NCBI RefSeq assembly: GCF_024721315.2
Contig: NZ_JANFAK020000007.1
Span: 43,151-107,150, forward strand
DNA length: 64,000 nt
Reading direction: 5' to 3'
From: Streptomyces sp. Isolate_45
GTDB lineage: Bacteria; Actinomycetota; Actinomycetes; Streptomycetales; Streptomycetaceae
Under the pieces are notes generated by a model. The model searched no databases. It worked only from the letters and a program-made list of their open reading frames with translations, and was not told where the DNA came from. Shown here piece after piece: positions 25,996 through 34,417 of the stretch (the stretch's first letter is position 1; every line of letters starts with the position of its first letter). The translations under genes and the position numbers were made by a program.

Positions 25996-26006
25996 GCGCC
26001 GGCGTC
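25974..26006. terminator. bidirectional terminator hairpin
   Basis: Arms GACGCCGG (25974-25981) and CCGGCGTC (25999-26006) flank a 12-bp palindrome, ACCCGGCCGGGT (25982-25993). The structure lies between the PucR-type gene and the last gene of the minus-strand RiPP-like operon, which end 9 bp apart. Confidence 0.6.
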
Positions 26007-26712
26007 ATCCGTCCAGGGCGGTGGGACGGACGATGATCTCGGCCGCCATCACGTCCGGGGGCGCGAACACCGTGGCGGCGATGACCGCCCCCACCGACTC
26101 GGGTCGCATGGCCCGTTCCTCGCCGGTGCCCGCGGAGTCGGTGGCCCCGGGGCTCACGGTGCTGACCCTGATCCCGTGGCGGTTCGCCTCAAGGGCCAGG
26201 ACGCGCGTCATGGCGAGCAGACCCGCCTTCGCGGCGACGTAGGGGGCCATGAACGGGATCGCCGTGTGGGCGGCGGTCGACAGCACGTTGACGATGTGTC
26301 CGCTCCCCCCGGCGGCCATGTCGCGCACGGCCTGCTGGCTCAGCAGGAACGGGGCCCGCAGATTGACCGCGAGGAGGCTGTCCCACTCGGCGAGCGAGTA
26401 CGCCTCGATCGGGGCGCGGCGCGTGTTGAAACCCGCGTTGTTGATCAGGACGTCGAGGCCGCCGAGCAGCCGCCAACCCGTCAGCCAGGCCCGCACGGTC
26501 GCTTCGGGATCCGCGAGATCGGTCGGTACGACGTGCACGTTCGCCGCGCCGGCCGCGCGGGCCTGCCCGGCGACCTCCCGCAACCGGCCCTCGGACCTGG
26601 CCACGAGGACGAGGTCGCACCGGCGGCGGGCCAGGGCAAGGGCGGTGTGCCTGCCGATGCCCTTGCCGGCTCCGGTGACGAGGACCCTGAGGCCGGCGTC
26701 GGTCAGCACCAC
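26005..26712 (-). CDS. short-chain dehydrogenase/reductase (SDR)
   Basis: A 235-aa classical SDR: TGAGKGIGRH nucleotide motif near 11-20, NNAGF, and active-site Ser, Tyr, Lys with YVAAKAG. The GTG at 26712 (or 26709) is chosen because GGGAG precedes it. A longer frame reading through the upstream repeat would add a Thr/Asp/Glu-rich extension unlike any SDR. It is the last gene of the minus-strand operon that contains the LanB-like gene, 91 bp after the methyltransferase gene. In such a pathway it could reduce or oxidise a carbonyl; this is inference. Confidence 0.85.
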   Translation of the reverse strand: MVLTDAGLRVLVTGAGKGIGRHTALALARRRCDLVLVARSEGRLREVAGQARAAGAANVHVVPTDLADPEATVRAWLTGWRLLGGLDVLINNAGFNTRRAPIEAYSLAEWDSLLAVNLRAPFLLSQQAVRDMAAGGSGHIVNVLSTAAHTAIPFMAPYVAAKAGLLAMTRVLALEANRHGIRVSTVSPGATDSAGTGEERAMRPESVGAVIAATVFAPPDVMAAEIIVRPTALDG

Positions 26713-26727
26713 GGAACTCCCTGGTTC

Positions 26728-26783
26728 GGCATCGGCGTGCGCGTCGGTGTGCGCCTCGGTGTCGGTCTCGGTGTCGGTCTCGT
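26728..26783. repeat. short tandem repeat, GGTSTCGGTSTC-like
   Basis: Imperfect repeats of GGTGTCGGTCTC and related GCGTCGGTGTGC units occupy the gap between the methyltransferase and SDR genes. On the minus strand one frame would encode an ETDTETDTE-type run, but no ribosome binding site or domain supports translation. Confidence 0.7.
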
Positions 26784-26803
26784 GCGGGGGCGGCTGCCAC
26801 CGG

Positions 26804-27949
26804 TCACGGGCCGGTGAAGACGCCCCCGCGATGGCCCCGGTGCTCGGCGCGGACGACTGCGACGAACGCGGCGAGGTCGAGTCCGGCGGGCGGCTTCCGG
26901 TCCGGGACGAGAGCGGCGTACCGAGCGGGTACGGATCCGGCGGCCAGCTCGTCGAGGGCCGCGTCGTCACCGGCGGCGAACACCGCCAGGGCGCCGAGGG
27001 TCGGAGGGCAGCCGTCGAGACCCGTCCCGTCCCATCCGGCATTGGCCATCAGCGACGACTGCTCGGACCGCTGGACGACGGCCCCCTCGCGGACGACCTC
27101 GACGGCCCAGCAGGACAGCGTCGGCCCGAAGGACACCTCGGTACGGACCAGGTCCCCCGCGCGGACCTCGGCGGGCCGGTCCAGCGGGAAGAACCGGGTC
27201 CGGGCCATGGGCCTGCGCGTGCCGGGCTCGCTCCCGAGGGTCGCGCCCCCGCCCAGTTCGGCGTGGTACCAGCCGCACAGGCCGCTCAGCAGCCCGTCAC
27301 GCTCGACGCGGAACGCGGGCGCGGAGCGGACGCGGCCGCCCGTGGCGGTGTCCAGCTCCAGGCTCCCGGCGCGGGCGCCCGCGGCCAGCCGGCGCCCGGG
27401 GGCGAGTTCCATGAGGACGGGCAGGTTGAAGGCCACCCGGCGGGTCGGGCCCAGCATCCCGGCGTACGGGTGGTCCTCGGTGAGGTCGAGCCAACGGGTC
27501 GCGTCGGGCGCCTCGACCGGGGACAGCCACACCGTCAGCCGCCGCGGCACCAGTCGCGCGGACGGTGCCCAACGGGCCCGGGCCGCGAGCAGTTCGTCCA
27601 GTTCCGAGCAGAGGCCGAAGAAGCCCAGCGCGTCGCAGACGATCGCGTCGACGGGCTCGCCGATGTCCAGCGCCGCCGAGTGGCCGGTGACGACCTCGAT
27701 GACGTCCCCGAACCCGCCGGCCCGGGTGATCTGCCGGGCCAGCCGGGCCACGTCCGGGTTCACCTCCACCGCGATGACCCGTTTCGCCCCGGCCCGCGCG
27801 GCGAACACGGCGAGGATGCCGGAGCCCGTGCCGAGGTCGACCACCGTGTCCCCGGGCCGCACCGTCGCGTCGATCGCCACCCGGTACGCCTCCATCCGAC
27901 GCGTGTCGCGCAGCAGCAGGTGGTGCGGCAGGAAATCGGCACCGGGCAC
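26804..27949 (-). CDS. PRMT-like SAM-dependent methyltransferase
   Basis: A 381-aa methyltransferase. The start DFLPHHLLLRDTRRMEAYRVAI and SAM motif I VVDLGTGSGILAVFAARAGA (about 36-57), followed by VIAVEVNPD, are like class I PRMTs. The region CDALGFFGLCSELDELL has acidic residues where PRMTs carry the double-E loop, but only part of that motif is present. The C-terminal half is a beta-barrel-like region typical of PRMTs. The gene lies 3 bp after the VOC gene in the LanB-like operon, so its target may be one of the operon's peptides. Confidence 0.75.
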   Translation of the reverse strand: MPGADFLPHHLLLRDTRRMEAYRVAIDATVRPGDTVVDLGTGSGILAVFAARAGAKRVIAVEVNPDVARLARQITRAGGFGDVIEVVTGHSAALDIGEPVDAIVCDALGFFGLCSELDELLAARARWAPSARLVPRRLTVWLSPVEAPDATRWLDLTEDHPYAGMLGPTRRVAFNLPVLMELAPGRRLAAGARAGSLELDTATGGRVRSAPAFRVERDGLLSGLCGWYHAELGGGATLGSEPGTRRPMARTRFFPLDRPAEVRAGDLVRTEVSFGPTLSCWAVEVVREGAVVQRSEQSSLMANAGWDGTGLDGCPPTLGALAVFAAGDDAALDELAAGSVPARYAALVPDRKPPAGLDLAAFVAVVRAEHRGHRGGVFTGP

Positions 27950-27952
27950 CGT

Positions 27953-28432
27953 TCACACCTCCCCGTCGCCGACGTGCGTCCCACCGGCGGCGTCGAGCCA
28001 GCCCATCCCCATGTCGCGCGCGGTCAATAGGCGCGGTTCGCTCTGCAGCTCCCACAGGACGGCGAACGGGTCGGCGAACAGGAACCGGGTCGGCGAGGTC
28101 TCGCGGAGGTCCAACCCCATGCGCCCGACCTCGGCGAGCACCCGCGCGTACTCGCCGGGGGAGAGGAAGAGGCCCACATGGGTGGGCCTGCCCAGCTCAC
28201 TGCCCACGTCCAGGGCCAGCGCCAGGTCGTCGCGGGTGAGCACGACCATCCTGATGTCCAGCCCGAGCGCCGCCGCCTCGTCCCAACCGATGGCCGGATC
28301 GAGGGAACGCCAGGAGCTGCCGTCGTGTATCTCCCGGACCAGGACGCCCATGCCGAAGCACCGCCGGTAGAACGTCTCGGCCGCTGCCAGGTCGGACACG
28401 GTCAGCCCGATGTGGGACGCACGGTAGGCCAT
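27953..28432 (-). CDS. VOC-family protein
   Basis: A 159-aa single-domain glyoxalase/dioxygenase-fold protein. SHIGLTVSDLAAAETFYRRCFGM at the start carries the first metal-type His; PTHVGLF and VLWELQSE carry a second His and a Glu, so metal binding is plausible. The ATG at 28432 lies 1 nt after the stop of the TPR-like gene, and the stop is 3 nt before the methyltransferase gene, so it is tightly coupled. It could be an isomerase, epimerase or ring-cleaving enzyme for the operon product. Confidence 0.82.
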   Translation of the reverse strand: MAYRASHIGLTVSDLAAAETFYRRCFGMGVLVREIHDGSSWRSLDPAIGWDEAAALGLDIRMVVLTRDDLALALDVGSELGRPTHVGLFLSPGEYARVLAEVGRMGLDLRETSPTRFLFADPFAVLWELQSEPRLLTARDMGMGWLDAAGGTHVGDGEV

Positions 28433-28433
28433 C

Positions 28434-30770
28434 TCAACTCCGTCGGCTCGGCTGGGTCGGGAGGTCGGGGAGGTCCGGTTGCCCGGGTGGGTCGGGTGGT
28501 GGGGCGAGGGCGGTGAGGGCGCGTTCGTGGGTGGCGGTGGCGAAGCTGTCGTCGGTGGCCAGGTGAGCGAGCGAGAACGGCGTGGTGAGTTTGGCCTTCG
28601 GCCGGTCGAGGGCGATGCCCAGGAGCTCGTCGTGAGGGCCGAGTTCCGCCGGTCCGCGCTTCTCCGCGACCTCGCGGCGGGCGGCGGCGAACAGGTCCCC
28701 GACCGGCCCGGCCGACAGTGCCGCCGCCCGGTCGAGGGCTTCGACGGCCGCTTCGGTGTCCCCCGACTGGTAGTGCAGATGAGCGAGTTGACCATGGGCA
28801 TGGGCCTCTCCCCGGGTGTGGCCGAGCCCGTGCGTCAGCTCCAGGACGGTGCGCTCCCAGCCGATCGCGGCGCGGTGGTCGCCCGACCGGCACGCCAGGT
28901 AGGCGCAGGCACGGGCGATGATGTCCATGTGGAACGTGTCGCGGAAGCGGCGTGCCACGGCGAGCGACGCGGCGGCGCACCGGTGGGCCCCCTCGATGTC
29001 ACCCGTGTGCAGCAGCAGCCAACTCTCGCGGTACAGATAGGACTTGGTGAACGAGCCGCCGGTGAGCGAGTTGCTCCAGCCCGCCAGGCTCCGCCACGTG
29101 GTGAGCGCCGCGGCGTACTCGCCGCGGGCCTCCAGCAGGACGCTGAGGTTGTTGACGAGATTGATCCGAAGGTTGACGGACTGGGCGTCGCCCAGCGGCG
29201 ACACGTCACCGATGGCGCTGCGGACCAGGTACTCGGCGTGGTCGAACCTCCCCTCCCGCCAGGCGACCATCGCCATCCCGTTGCGCAACCACCCCGATTC
29301 CAGCAGGGCGGGAGCCGAGGCCCGGCCGTGCAGGTGGCCGAGTCCCCTGCTGAACCACTGCGTGCCCAGGGGGATGCGGTCGCGCCGCTTCGCGGCGAGG
29401 AGGCCCTGGTAGTAGCAGACCTGTGCCAGCACCTCGGGGGCTTCGCCCTCCGCGTGGGCGGCGTCGAAGACGGATCCGGCGACCTCGTGGTTGTCGAGGT
29501 AGGCGTGGGTGAGACCGGTGAAGAGGAGTGCGGGCAGCCGCCCGCCCCCATGTCCGTTCGGAACACCGCCCGGGGCCAGCGCGATCCTCGCGCACAGCAA
29601 CATCAACTCGTAGTTGAGCGTGAGCCCGTAGGAACGCTGCACGAGGCGGAGGGCGCGACGGGTCGCGGCATCGGGATCGCCCGCACCGGCCTCCAGGTGG
29701 GCGAGGAGCAGCTCGCGGCCCTCGCCGTCCTGCTCGGGCGGGGCCCCGGCGGTGGACGTACGGAGCCTCGCGACGAGTTCGGCGCACGCGCGCCGGTGCC
29801 CCTCGGCGCCGAGACGGTCACGGACGGCCCTGCGGACGGCGGGCACGAGGCTGAGCGCGGCCAGGCGCTCGGACAGCGGCTCGCCGAGCGCGGCGGCGAG
29901 CTCAGGATCACCGAGGAGCACCGCACGGACCAATGCGCGCCACTCGTCGGCGCCTCCCGCGTCCTCGGCCGTCCCGGCCACGACGGCTTCTGCCTCGGCT
30001 TCGCCTTCGAGGGCGCCGCCTTCGACCGTCCGGACCTCGACCGCGCCGACGGTGGTGAAGAACCTGGCCAACACCCGGCCCAGTTCGGCCTCGGCGTCCG
30101 TCCACCGCGCGAGCAGGGGGTCGGGGAGAGGCGGCACCGCCCACCGGGGGCGGGCAGCGCCGTCGTCCGCGCAGGTCACCATGACGAGGACGGGCCCCGG
30201 GCCCCGCGACACCCGGCACAGGTGCAGCAGGCACGCGAGGGTGTACCGGTCGACGAGCTCCGCGTTCTCCATCAGTACGAGGGGAACTTGGACCCGCTCC
30301 CGCCGCAGACCGGCGAAACCGAGACCGAGGACCCCGGCCGCGGAGCTGACCAGCCGGAAGAGCCGCTCGGAGTCACGGTGGAGCCGTCGTTTCGTGCCGC
30401 CGAGTGCGATCCGCGCCAGCGGCGGCGCGGCGGCGTACTCCGGTCGTTCATCCCGCAACTCCGGTAACAGAAAGGTGAGTTCGCAATCCCATGAGGTCAG
30501 GGGGCCGCCGTTCTCCCGTTCGGCACGGCTCAGCAGGGACCGGAGGAGGTTCCGGACCGGTCCGAACGCGGCCGGGGCGCTCGCGGCCACCGGGGGAGCG
30601 AGGAGGGGATGGCCGTGCCGCTCCGCCCAGCCGCGGAGCCGCTCGACGGCCCGGCGCGCAGCGGGGCCGACCGGCGCGCGCAACCGTACGACGACGGGGC
30701 CCGCGGCGGCCCGCAGCACCGCGTCCCGCAGGGTTTCCTCGAACGTGCCCGGAAGCCGCTCAGCCGTCAC
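28434..30770 (-). CDS. LAL-like ATPase/TPR protein without Walker A and without HTH
   Basis: A 778-aa protein. Residues about 1-330 look like the P-loop ATPase of LuxR/LAL regulators: VQVPLVLMENAELVDRY resembles the Walker B segment. No GxxxxGK[ST] is present where Walker A should be (GPVVVRLRAPVGPAARR), so ATP hydrolysis is doubtful. About 400-740 is a helical TPR-type region. The C terminus is Pro/Asp-rich and has no helix-turn-helix. The GTG at 30770 overlaps the LanB-like stop by 11 bp, so the two are co-translated. It may be a partner or scaffold rather than an activator. Confidence 0.75.
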   Translation of the reverse strand: MTAERLPGTFEETLRDAVLRAAAGPVVVRLRAPVGPAARRAVERLRGWAERHGHPLLAPPVAASAPAAFGPVRNLLRSLLSRAERENGGPLTSWDCELTFLLPELRDERPEYAAAPPLARIALGGTKRRLHRDSERLFRLVSSAAGVLGLGFAGLRRERVQVPLVLMENAELVDRYTLACLLHLCRVSRGPGPVLVMVTCADDGAARPRWAVPPLPDPLLARWTDAEAELGRVLARFFTTVGAVEVRTVEGGALEGEAEAEAVVAGTAEDAGGADEWRALVRAVLLGDPELAAALGEPLSERLAALSLVPAVRRAVRDRLGAEGHRRACAELVARLRTSTAGAPPEQDGEGRELLLAHLEAGAGDPDAATRRALRLVQRSYGLTLNYELMLLCARIALAPGGVPNGHGGGRLPALLFTGLTHAYLDNHEVAGSVFDAAHAEGEAPEVLAQVCYYQGLLAAKRRDRIPLGTQWFSRGLGHLHGRASAPALLESGWLRNGMAMVAWREGRFDHAEYLVRSAIGDVSPLGDAQSVNLRINLVNNLSVLLEARGEYAAALTTWRSLAGWSNSLTGGSFTKSYLYRESWLLLHTGDIEGAHRCAAASLAVARRFRDTFHMDIIARACAYLACRSGDHRAAIGWERTVLELTHGLGHTRGEAHAHGQLAHLHYQSGDTEAAVEALDRAAALSAGPVGDLFAAARREVAEKRGPAELGPHDELLGIALDRPKAKLTTPFSLAHLATDDSFATATHERALTALAPPPDPPGQPDLPDLPTQPSRRS

Positions 30771-33342
30771 GGTCTCCGCCTCTCGTCCACAGGGTCCGCA
30801 GCTCGGTGCAGTACGCCCCACCGTTGCCGTTGCCGCTGCCGCTGCCGCCGTCGCGCAGCCACAGTTGCTCCGGGCCCGGCACCATCTCGCTCAGCACCGC
30901 ACTGCCGGCCCGGCGCAGGGCCGCGGCGAGGAACTCCGCCGACAGCGCCGCCGCCAGGTTGACGCAGTACGGCTTGATCTCGCCGGGTATCCGGGCGAAG
31001 ACGAAGTCGGGTATGCCGCGCACGCGTTGGCGCTCACGGATCCGGCGGAACTGTTCGAATCCCCCGCCTCCGGAACCGCTGCCGCCCTCGGCCCCGCACA
31101 ACCAGTCGTCCGCCGTCACGTCCCATTCGGCGCGGAGCATCACCACGTCCCCGACCGAGACCCGCGGCCGGTCCGGCGTGCCTGCCGGGGCCGGTGCGGG
31201 GAAGAGGACGCGGGGTGCGGCGAACGCCCAGAGGTGTGCCTTGTCGTCGTGGTGGTGGAAGAAGCGCAGCCGTGTTCCGTCGGCCGCCTCCAACCACACC
31301 CGTTCCCCCGAGCCGCGCACGAGGAGGTCCGTGAGGGGGATGGTGCGTTCGGAGCGTCCGACCGGGGCATGTGCCTCGACGAACGTCCCCGCGAAGCCCT
31401 GGTGGATCAGGCCCTTGTGAGGACGGTCCGGGACGATGACGGCCAGTTCGGGGTACCCGATCCCGTTGAACAGTTCCGCCGTTTCGGCGAGCACCCGGTC
31501 GGCCCGGGGGTGGAAGTGGATCTGGGACCCCCACGGCATGACGTTCTCGCCGACCTCCCCCATCACCCACAACGCGCGGCCGACGGCCAGTTCATCGGGC
31601 CCCGTCGCGGCGGCGAAGAGGTCCACCGCGGCGTGCGCGGCCGGGGCGGGGCCCGGTACGAGGTCCGCGAGCGCGGTGAGGTCCTCGGGGCGGAGGTCGG
31701 CGACACCCTGATGGGTCCGTTCGGCGACCAATCGCTGCCATCGCAGCTCGAACGCACGCACCTCGCCGTCGCATGCGTCGGATCCCCCCGACGCGCTCGA
31801 CGCACCCGACGCACCGGATCCGGCGGTACGCATCGACGTCATGACCCGAGCCAGTCGGGTGAAGGGGATCCGCTCCCCGTCCGCGGCGAGCGATCGGTAG
31901 GCGCGCACCGCCAGCGACCGGTACTGCCGACGCAGGAGCGTTCCGTACGCGGTGCACAGGTCCAGCGGCGCCCGCAGCCGGTGCTCGACGTGCTCGGCGA
32001 GGTCCCCGCCGATGGCGAACTCCTCGACGGCTCCCCGACATTCCTCGTAGAACAGGATGCGGTCGCCGTAGGCCCGCCCGGCGTTGTGCCGCGCGGGGCT
32101 GCGCGTCGTCCCGGTGAAGAAGGCCTCCGCCTCGGCGAGCACGTCCGCCCGCCCGGTGCCGGTGGCGGCCGCGAAGCGCGCCCGTAGCAGGTCCAGTTCA
32201 TCCAGTACGGAGAGCCAGTGACCCCGGCGGGAACAGTCGGCGGGCAGCGCGTCCACCTGGTCGCGCAGCGCGGTGAGGGGATGGAAGACCGTCACGGGGA
32301 CGCGCAGGGCCAGGTGGAGGACGCCGAGCCCGGCCAGCCGTTCCGCCACCGCCAGGGCGTCCGGTACGGACCGGTTCAGCGAGGCGGCGATGTCGACCGT
32401 CCGGCGTTCGCCGTCGACGGCGTCGAGGAGCCGCCGCTGCAACGGGGTCAGCACGGATGCCGTGCCCAGCAGGTCGATCACCACGTCGTTCGCCCGTACG
32501 TCGGCCAACGCGCTCCGGACGGGCACCAGGTACGGGCGGACGGCCGGATCCGCACCGATCGCCGTGGCGAGGGCGGCGACCGCCCAGTAGCCGACGAACA
32601 CGGCGCGTTCCGTCGGAGCGCCGCCGGACGCGGTCCGGATCCGCAGCCCGGAGGTCGCCGGATCGACCGTGGCGATGTTCACCAGGCCGAGCAGACTGCT
32701 CACGTGGGTCTTGCCGGCCATGCGCTGGAGGTAGGCCACGAGTTTCGCCTCGGTGTGCCGGGTGCGGCTGCCGCGCCGGTCGGCCGACCAGGTGCGGACG
32801 TACCGGTCCAGGGCGGACGGCGCGAACGCGGGGTTCGTGGTGATCAGTGCCTCGCGGAACACCGGATCCAGTGCCGCGGTGTCCCGCAGCACGGCGCGGC
32901 CGGCGGCCAGTTCGGTCCGGTACCGGGCGGCGGCGTCGGCCAACAGCGTGGCGTGCCGGGCGATCCCGGCGTTCCAGTCGGCGGCGGCCTTGCCCGCCCC
33001 CAGCGGCTCCGCCAGGTCCTCCGGCACGGGTCGGTTCGCCGTCAGCAGCCTGCGGACCCTGCGGGCGGCGGACCGCAGTGCCGGGTCCCTGCGCCCGCCG
33101 ACGCCGGCGAACACCCCCTCGCGCAGCACGGTGAGTTGCTCGGCGGCGAAATGGACGTCGTCCAGCGCCGCGACCGTGTCCGGAGACCGCAGGCACGCGA
33201 ACCGGTCGAACGGCAGACCGGCCTGGTACAGCAACGCGTGTCCGAAGAGGAGCCAGGGGGCGGCGCCGGCGTCCGTTCCGCCGGGCCGCCCCCTGCCCCC
33301 TAGTGGTCGTCCGACACGTTCTCCACTACCAGACGACAGCAC
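30760..33342 (-). CDS. stand-alone LanB N-terminal-domain protein (PEARL-like)
   Basis: An 860-aa protein matching the glutamylation-type domain of class I lantibiotic dehydratases. It shows TNPAFAPSALDRYVRTW, TEAKLVAYLQRMAGKTHVSS, the late PRVSVGDVVMLRAEW, and the end VLSEMVPGPEQLWL with a YCTELRTLW tail. LanB enzymes use aminoacyl-tRNA. Here the ~300-aa elimination domain is missing and no LanC or separate elimination gene is near. Stand-alone members include PEARLs, which add an amino acid to a peptide C terminus. The GTG start at 33342 lies 17 nt inside the preceding peptide gene, with GAGGG upstream, so translation is coupled. Confidence 0.8.
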   Translation of the reverse strand: MLSSGSGERVGRPLGGRGRPGGTDAGAAPWLLFGHALLYQAGLPFDRFACLRSPDTVAALDDVHFAAEQLTVLREGVFAGVGGRRDPALRSAARRVRRLLTANRPVPEDLAEPLGAGKAAADWNAGIARHATLLADAAARYRTELAAGRAVLRDTAALDPVFREALITTNPAFAPSALDRYVRTWSADRRGSRTRHTEAKLVAYLQRMAGKTHVSSLLGLVNIATVDPATSGLRIRTASGGAPTERAVFVGYWAVAALATAIGADPAVRPYLVPVRSALADVRANDVVIDLLGTASVLTPLQRRLLDAVDGERRTVDIAASLNRSVPDALAVAERLAGLGVLHLALRVPVTVFHPLTALRDQVDALPADCSRRGHWLSVLDELDLLRARFAAATGTGRADVLAEAEAFFTGTTRSPARHNAGRAYGDRILFYEECRGAVEEFAIGGDLAEHVEHRLRAPLDLCTAYGTLLRRQYRSLAVRAYRSLAADGERIPFTRLARVMTSMRTAGSGASGASSASGGSDACDGEVRAFELRWQRLVAERTHQGVADLRPEDLTALADLVPGPAPAAHAAVDLFAAATGPDELAVGRALWVMGEVGENVMPWGSQIHFHPRADRVLAETAELFNGIGYPELAVIVPDRPHKGLIHQGFAGTFVEAHAPVGRSERTIPLTDLLVRGSGERVWLEAADGTRLRFFHHHDDKAHLWAFAAPRVLFPAPAPAGTPDRPRVSVGDVVMLRAEWDVTADDWLCGAEGGSGSGGGGFEQFRRIRERQRVRGIPDFVFARIPGEIKPYCVNLAAALSAEFLAAALRRAGSAVLSEMVPGPEQLWLRDGGSGSGNGNGGAYCTELRTLWTRGGDRDG

Positions 33343-33670
33343 TGGCGATGATGCCCTCGAAGCCGACGCGCAGCGGTCCGTGGCTCACGTCCGGACCCGG
33401 TGCGTCACCTCCCCGCAGACGGGCTTCGATCTCCTCGTCGATGCTGACGGCGGCCAACTCGCGGCCGTTCACGTCGACGTCGGTCTCGTAGAGGACGTTC
33501 AGCAGACCCGGGTCGACCCCGTCGCCCGGGTTGGTCGCCGAGCCCACCGGTACGGCGACGTTGAACCGTGTCCAGTCCTTGACGCGGAACTGCTCCAGCA
33601 GGCGCACCTGTTCGGGTACCAGGTCCACCTCGACCCCGATGAGTTCCGTTTTCTCCCTGTTCTCAGCCAC
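33326..33670 (-). CDS. candidate substrate peptide of LanB-like enzyme
   Basis: A 114-aa acidic, cysteine-free protein. A GTG start has AGGA about 8 nt upstream. The first half (IGVEVDLVPEQVRLLEQFRV, then NVAVPVG) looks folded; the middle has DVDVNGRELAAVSIDEEIEARL; the end is hydrophobic and finishes IIASAVVW. Its stop overlaps the start of the LanB-like gene by 17 bp. A C-terminal Trp and direct coupling to a PEARL-like gene fit a substrate or scaffold peptide, but the length is greater than known PEARL substrates and it could be a protein subunit. Confidence 0.65.
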   Translation of the reverse strand: MAENREKTELIGVEVDLVPEQVRLLEQFRVKDWTRFNVAVPVGSATNPGDGVDPGLLNVLYETDVDVNGRELAAVSIDEEIEARLRGGDAPGPDVSHGPLRVGFEGIIASAVVW

Positions 33671-33745
33671 TTCGGTTCCTGCCTCTCGTGATCGGCCTTG
33701 TCCGTGGTCGCGCGGCCGTTCCGTGCGCGTGCGCGTCCCGCTGTT

Positions 33746-33770
33746 CGTGCCGTGCCGTGCCGTGCCGTGC
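33746..33770. repeat. five tandem CGTGC pentamers
   Basis: CGTGC occurs five times without interruption in the 135-bp gap between the FMN reductase stop and the candidate peptide start. Pentamer tracts of this kind can change length by slippage; whether it matters here is unknown. Confidence 0.85.
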
Positions 33771-33805
33771 CGCGCCCGTGTCAGGGGCGGTGCACCGCGG
33801 CGGCA

Positions 33806-34417
33806 TCACCTCCCCGGTCGGTGCGACGGTGGTGCGGGTCCGCCCGTGGCCGGCCGCAGGGCCGTGGCCGTGGCCACGACCAGCCGGCCCAGTTCGTCGA
33901 GCCGTGCCGCGACGCCGCGGTCGACGATCTGCTCGTCGGACAGCGTCTGCGTGCCGTGGCACACCGGCACCTGCAGGGGTACCACCAGCGCCTGCAGCGC
34001 ATGGGCGATCTGGACGAGAGTGGCGGCGGCCTGTACGGGGGCGATGGCCCCGTCGCCCACGGAGGCCACCCCGACGACCTTGCCGGCCAGCAGCGGCGGC
34101 CGGTCCTGGCGGAGGGCGTCGATGTGATCGAGCAGGTTCTTCACCGGTGCGCTCACCGAGCCGTGGTAGGCGGGAGTGCACCAGACGAAGGCGTCCGCGG
34201 CGCGGACCGCCTTGAGGAAACGTTCCGTGGCCGGATCCGGCGGTGCCTCGGGCGTGTGGAAGGGCAGCGGCTCCTCATCCACGGCCCACAGGCTGGTGCG
34301 GGCACCGGCCGCGCGCGCCCCGGCGAGCGCCCCCTCCAGGACCAGCCGGCTGCGGGAGCGGGGCCGGGTGCTGCCGCCCAGGCCGAGCACCCACACCCCG
34401 TCACCCCCGCCGCTCAC
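33806..34417 (-). CDS. NADPH-dependent FMN reductase-family protein
   Basis: A 203-aa flavodoxin-fold reductase. GLGGSTRPRSRSRLVLEGAL is the FMN phosphate loop, and VWCTPAYHGSVSAPVKNLLDH and KVVGVASVGDG follow as in the SsuE/ChrR group. The GTG start (34417) overlaps the amidohydrolase stop by 4 bp. In this operon it may supply reduced flavin or act directly on the product; no flavin-dependent oxygenase is encoded beside it. Confidence 0.85.
   Translation of the reverse strand: MSGGGDGVWVLGLGGSTRPRSRSRLVLEGALAGARAAGARTSLWAVDEEPLPFHTPEAPPDPATERFLKAVRAADAFVWCTPAYHGSVSAPVKNLLDHIDALRQDRPPLLAGKVVGVASVGDGAIAPVQAAATLVQIAHALQALVVPLQVPVCHGTQTLSDEQIVDRGVAARLDELGRLVVATATALRPATGGPAPPSHRPGR

Noticed and set aside
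26713..27042. Longer SDR start that would include the repeat as an acidic Thr/Asp/Glu extension
   Set aside because: SDRs of this type begin just before the TGAGKGIG motif, and a GGGAG site precedes the GTG at 26712.
30760..33342. Class I lanthipeptide synthesis
   Set aside because: No LanC gene, no elimination domain and no cysteine in either candidate peptide, so lanthionine rings cannot be expected.
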